Assembly (NCBI RefSeq): GCF_001112925.1
Contig: NZ_CPYD01000016.1
Location: 59,882-101,599, forward strand
Length of the DNA: 41,718 nt
Direction of reading: 5' to 3'
Origin: Yersinia nurmii
Lineage (GTDB): Bacteria > Pseudomonadota > Gammaproteobacteria > Enterobacterales > Enterobacteriaceae
The notes beneath the pieces were generated by a model. The model had not been told where the DNA came from. It saw only the letters and a list, made by a program, of their open reading frames with translations, and did no database searches. Position 1 is the first letter of the stretch. Each line of letters starts with the position of its first letter. The translations under genes and the position numbers were made by a program. This document shows positions 39,663-41,718 of this stretch, in pieces.

Positions 39663-40859
39663 TTGCATGGCGCGGACTACACGCCCCTCACTCACACCGA
39701 AGTACAAAAAGCGAAAGCCATTGATAAAGACCTTACCCTCCATGATGGTGATGGTTTATTTTTGCTAGTAAAAACCACCGGCAAGAAAATTTGGCGTTTC
39801 CGCTATCAGCTTCCTAACAGCAGCAAACGCACTATGATCAGCCTCGGTGCTTACCCAGCACTATCCCTCGCGGATGCCAGAGAGGTACGCGCAGAGAAAC
39901 TAGCGATGTTAGTCAGAGGGACAGACCCTCAAGCGAGGGCTGGTGAAGAGGCGGAAAAGCTCCAGATAGCGGAGGAAAGTATTTTTGTGAATGTCGCCCG
40001 CAAATGGTTCGAGTTGAAAGAAAGCCACGTTAGCGCAGCCCATGCGAAAGATATTTGGCGTTCTATTGAAAAAGACATCTTACCCAGCATCGAAAATATT
40101 CCCGTCCAAGAACTCAAAGCACGTACACTAATTCAAGTATTAGAGCCAATCAAAGCACGTGGGGCATTAGAGACGATTAGGCGATTGGTGCAACGTATAA
40201 ACGAGATAATGATTTATGCGGTCAATGTAGGTTTGATTGATGCCAATCCAGCATCAGGTATTGGCAATGCTTTTGAACGCCCTAAAAAACAGCACATGCC
40301 CACCATCAGGCCAGAAGAACTACCTAAACTCATGCGTGCCATTTCCATGAGTAATCTCTCGATACCAACCCGCTGCTTACTTGAATGGCAATTATTGACG
40401 CTGATACGTCCCGCGGAGGCGTCAGCAACAGCATGGGCAGAGATCGATATTGAGAATAAGCAGTGGTGTATTCCGGCAGAACGCATGAAGGCAAAACGCG
40501 ATCATATAGTTCCTTTGTCAGAACAAGCTTTAGAGTTGCTGGAAATCATGCGTCCAATTAGTGGTAATCGTCAACACGTATTCCCCAGCCGTAATGACCC
40601 ACGTAAGCCAATGAATAGCCAAACGGCAAATGCAGCTTTAAAACGTATTGGTTATGGGGGGAAACTTGTTGCTCACGGCCTACGTTCTATTGCAAGCACG
40701 GCCATGAATGAAGCAGGATTTAATGCTGACGTAATAGAGGCAGCACTTGCGCATAGCGACAAGAATGAGGTCAGGAAAGCTTATAATCGTTCGATTTATT
40801 TGAAACAAAGAATAGAATTAATGAAGTGGTGGTCCAACGTCGTAAATAATACCATTTAA
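39663..40859 (+). CDS. P4-type tyrosine recombinase (integrase), frameshifted at its start
   Basis: Integrase of about 398 residues of the P4/CP4-57 family. The N-terminal DUF4102 arm-binding domain begins LTHTEVQKAKAIDKDLTLHDGDGLFLLVKTTGKKIWRFRY-like; a SAM-like core-binding region is in the middle; the catalytic domain has Arg in LTLIRPAEA, HGLR, His in LAHSDKNEVRKAY and the nucleophile Tyr in AYNRS, so the active site is complete. The usual start of this family reads MARTTRPLT: here ATG 39667 gives MARTTRP, but the rest is one base out of frame at a CCCC run (39684-39687). In the main frame the nearest start is TTG 39663, with GGGAAG upstream. The gene may work from TTG, by a -1 shift, or be inactive. 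Confidence 0.82.
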   Translation: MHGADYTPLTHTEVQKAKAIDKDLTLHDGDGLFLLVKTTGKKIWRFRYQLPNSSKRTMISLGAYPALSLADAREVRAEKLAMLVRGTDPQARAGEEAEKLQIAEESIFVNVARKWFELKESHVSAAHAKDIWRSIEKDILPSIENIPVQELKARTLIQVLEPIKARGALETIRRLVQRINEIMIYAVNVGLIDANPASGIGNAFERPKKQHMPTIRPEELPKLMRAISMSNLSIPTRCLLEWQLLTLIRPAEASATAWAEIDIENKQWCIPAERMKAKRDHIVPLSEQALELLEIMRPISGNRQHVFPSRNDPRKPMNSQTANAALKRIGYGGKLVAHGLRSIASTAMNEAGFNADVIEAALAHSDKNEVRKAYNRSIYLKQRIELMKWWSNVVNNTI

Positions 40860-40897
40860 ATATTATAGTGAGGCAACGCCTCACTATAAACTTTCAC

Positions 40898-41639
40898 TTA
40901 CAATCCAGTTATAAACATCAATGTATTTTTAGCAACTCCGTGTAACTCCTGTGTATTTAACTCTCTAACTTTTGTATCAAAACCATCTGAGTGGTGATAT
41001 TTTTTTGAAAATTCATTAATCTGTTCGATTTGCTTCAAACAATTAGTGCTATCATACAGGATGCTATTAACATCCGTTTCATCTCTTATTGCTTTAATCA
41101 TGTCACCAAGCCAGTGCCCTTCTGTAAAATGATTAGGCAAATGCATACGCATATAAGCCTCTAATATTGGCCTTATCAACCGTGCAATATTCACCCTATC
41201 CTCGTCAGTCGGATTTTCTACAAAACTATATAAAGTTTTATATTCAAGCTCATACTAATTTCTAACATAATTATCAAAGTTATTTTTATGAATTATTTTA
41301 CTTTTAAAAATCTTAGAACTATTAACATTATAAGGATCTAAATCATTGATACTTACAGCAAGTTCAAAATATTTTGAATTAGCTGAATTAGAGGCATATT
41401 TCCTCATATCACTCAAAAAATATGCATCATGGCTAAATACAAAAACTTGCGCCCCTCTATTCATTAGATCGGATAATTCTAAAATAGTTGTATTTCTTCT
41501 ATGACTATCTAAGGATGACATCGGATCATCAAATATAATTATGTCGCTTTTATTTATTTTACTTTTAAATTTTGACAAAAAGAATGCTAATGCCAATGCA
41601 GATTTGTCACCCATACTTAAAGCTTCTGTTAGTAAAAAC
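40898..41639 (-). pseudogene. C-terminal remnant of an AAA_13-like (RloC/PrrC-type) ATPase
   Basis: One reading frame runs from about 41639 to a stop at 40898 and is interrupted only by an in-frame TAG at 41255-41257. Before the amber: an ABC signature (ALSMGDKSALALAFF), Walker B IIIFDDP, D-loop SSLD and a switch His in VFSHD. After it: 20 codons (YELEYKTLYSF...) lead into the segment from 41194 (NIARLIRPILEAYMRMHLP), whose helical pattern is that of the C-terminal part of AAA_13 proteins. Walker A and the coiled coil should lie beyond 41640, where homology stops and an insertion-like sequence begins. Relatives act in phage defence as tRNA-cleaving or restriction-linked ATPases, but no nuclease domain is visible here. 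Strongly AT-rich, unlike the core genome. Confidence 0.75.
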
Positions 41640-41718
41640 TGAATAGACCCGAGTTTCCTAGACGGTTCCGTGCCTCATGAACCAGGCACTTTCATAAACT
41701 GCAGGTGGTTGATCTTCA
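41640..41718. mobile_element. Possible insertion-sequence end at the window edge
   Basis: At the point where the ATPase homology breaks off, the plus strand reads TGAATAGACCCGAGTTTCCT, similar to the TGAA..CCCGGGTTTCCTGGA terminal repeats of IS3-family elements as I remember them. GC content rises at once. An inner hairpin (GTGCCT/AGGCAC) and a minus-strand frame ending at a TAG inside the putative repeat would fit a transposase 3' end. Only 79 bases are visible, so the family is uncertain. Confidence 0.4.

Overview
This 41.7 kb window is an enterobacterial chromosome core with the start of an integrated element at its right end. Gene order from purL to the ssrA tmRNA gene follows the E. coli K-12 layout (purL-mltF-tadA-pgpC-yfhH-yfhL-acpS-pdxJ-recO-era-rnc-lepB-lepA, rseCBA-rpoE, nadB-trmN6-srmB, grcA-ung, grpE-nadK-recN-bamE, rnfH-ratA, smpB-ssrA). 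Protein sequences as I remember them (MltF, LepA, TrmN6), a YplA/PhlA-type phospholipase with a flagellar promoter, and moderate GC content point to Yersiniaceae, most likely Yersinia or a close relative. The genus is an inference, not a database result.

Left part (1-7.3 kb): the incomplete sensor kinase gene glrK, preceded by a roughly 1.4 kb non-coding stretch. That stretch holds the sRNA gene glmY, its sigma-54 promoter and three GlrR operators. An AT-rich gene for a small secreted protein of unknown function and purL with a PurR operator follow. Middle (7.3-22 kb): mltF, tadA, a DUF2157-like membrane protein, pgpC, the MurNAc utilisation genes murQP opposite the RpiR-type regulator yfhH with a paired palindromic operator, yfhL, pdxJ-acpS, rnc-era-recO with promoter and leader hairpin, and lepA-lepB.

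From 22 to 39.5 kb: an unknown two-helix membrane protein sits between lepA and rseC. Then come rpoE-rseABC with a sigma-E promoter, nadB, trmN6, srmB, a phospholipase/ankyrin pair (yplAB-like) behind a sigma-28 promoter, grcA with tandem FNR sites, ung, grpE (sigma-32), nadK, recN (two LexA boxes), bamE, rnfH-ratA, smpB and tmRNA. Many of these units keep their classic regulatory sites, so the window samples sigma-54, sigma-E, sigma-28, sigma-32, FNR, LexA and PurR control.

Right end (39.5-41.7 kb): a P4-type integrase gene lies directly behind the ssrA 3' end, the usual attachment site, so this is the left end of a genomic island. The integrase start region carries a one-base frameshift. 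Downstream lies the broken C-terminal part of an AAA/ABC-type ATPase resembling the AAA_13 (RloC/PrrC-like) family. It has an in-frame amber codon and is cut off by what looks like an insertion-sequence end at the window edge. The accessory content of the island lies mostly outside the window.
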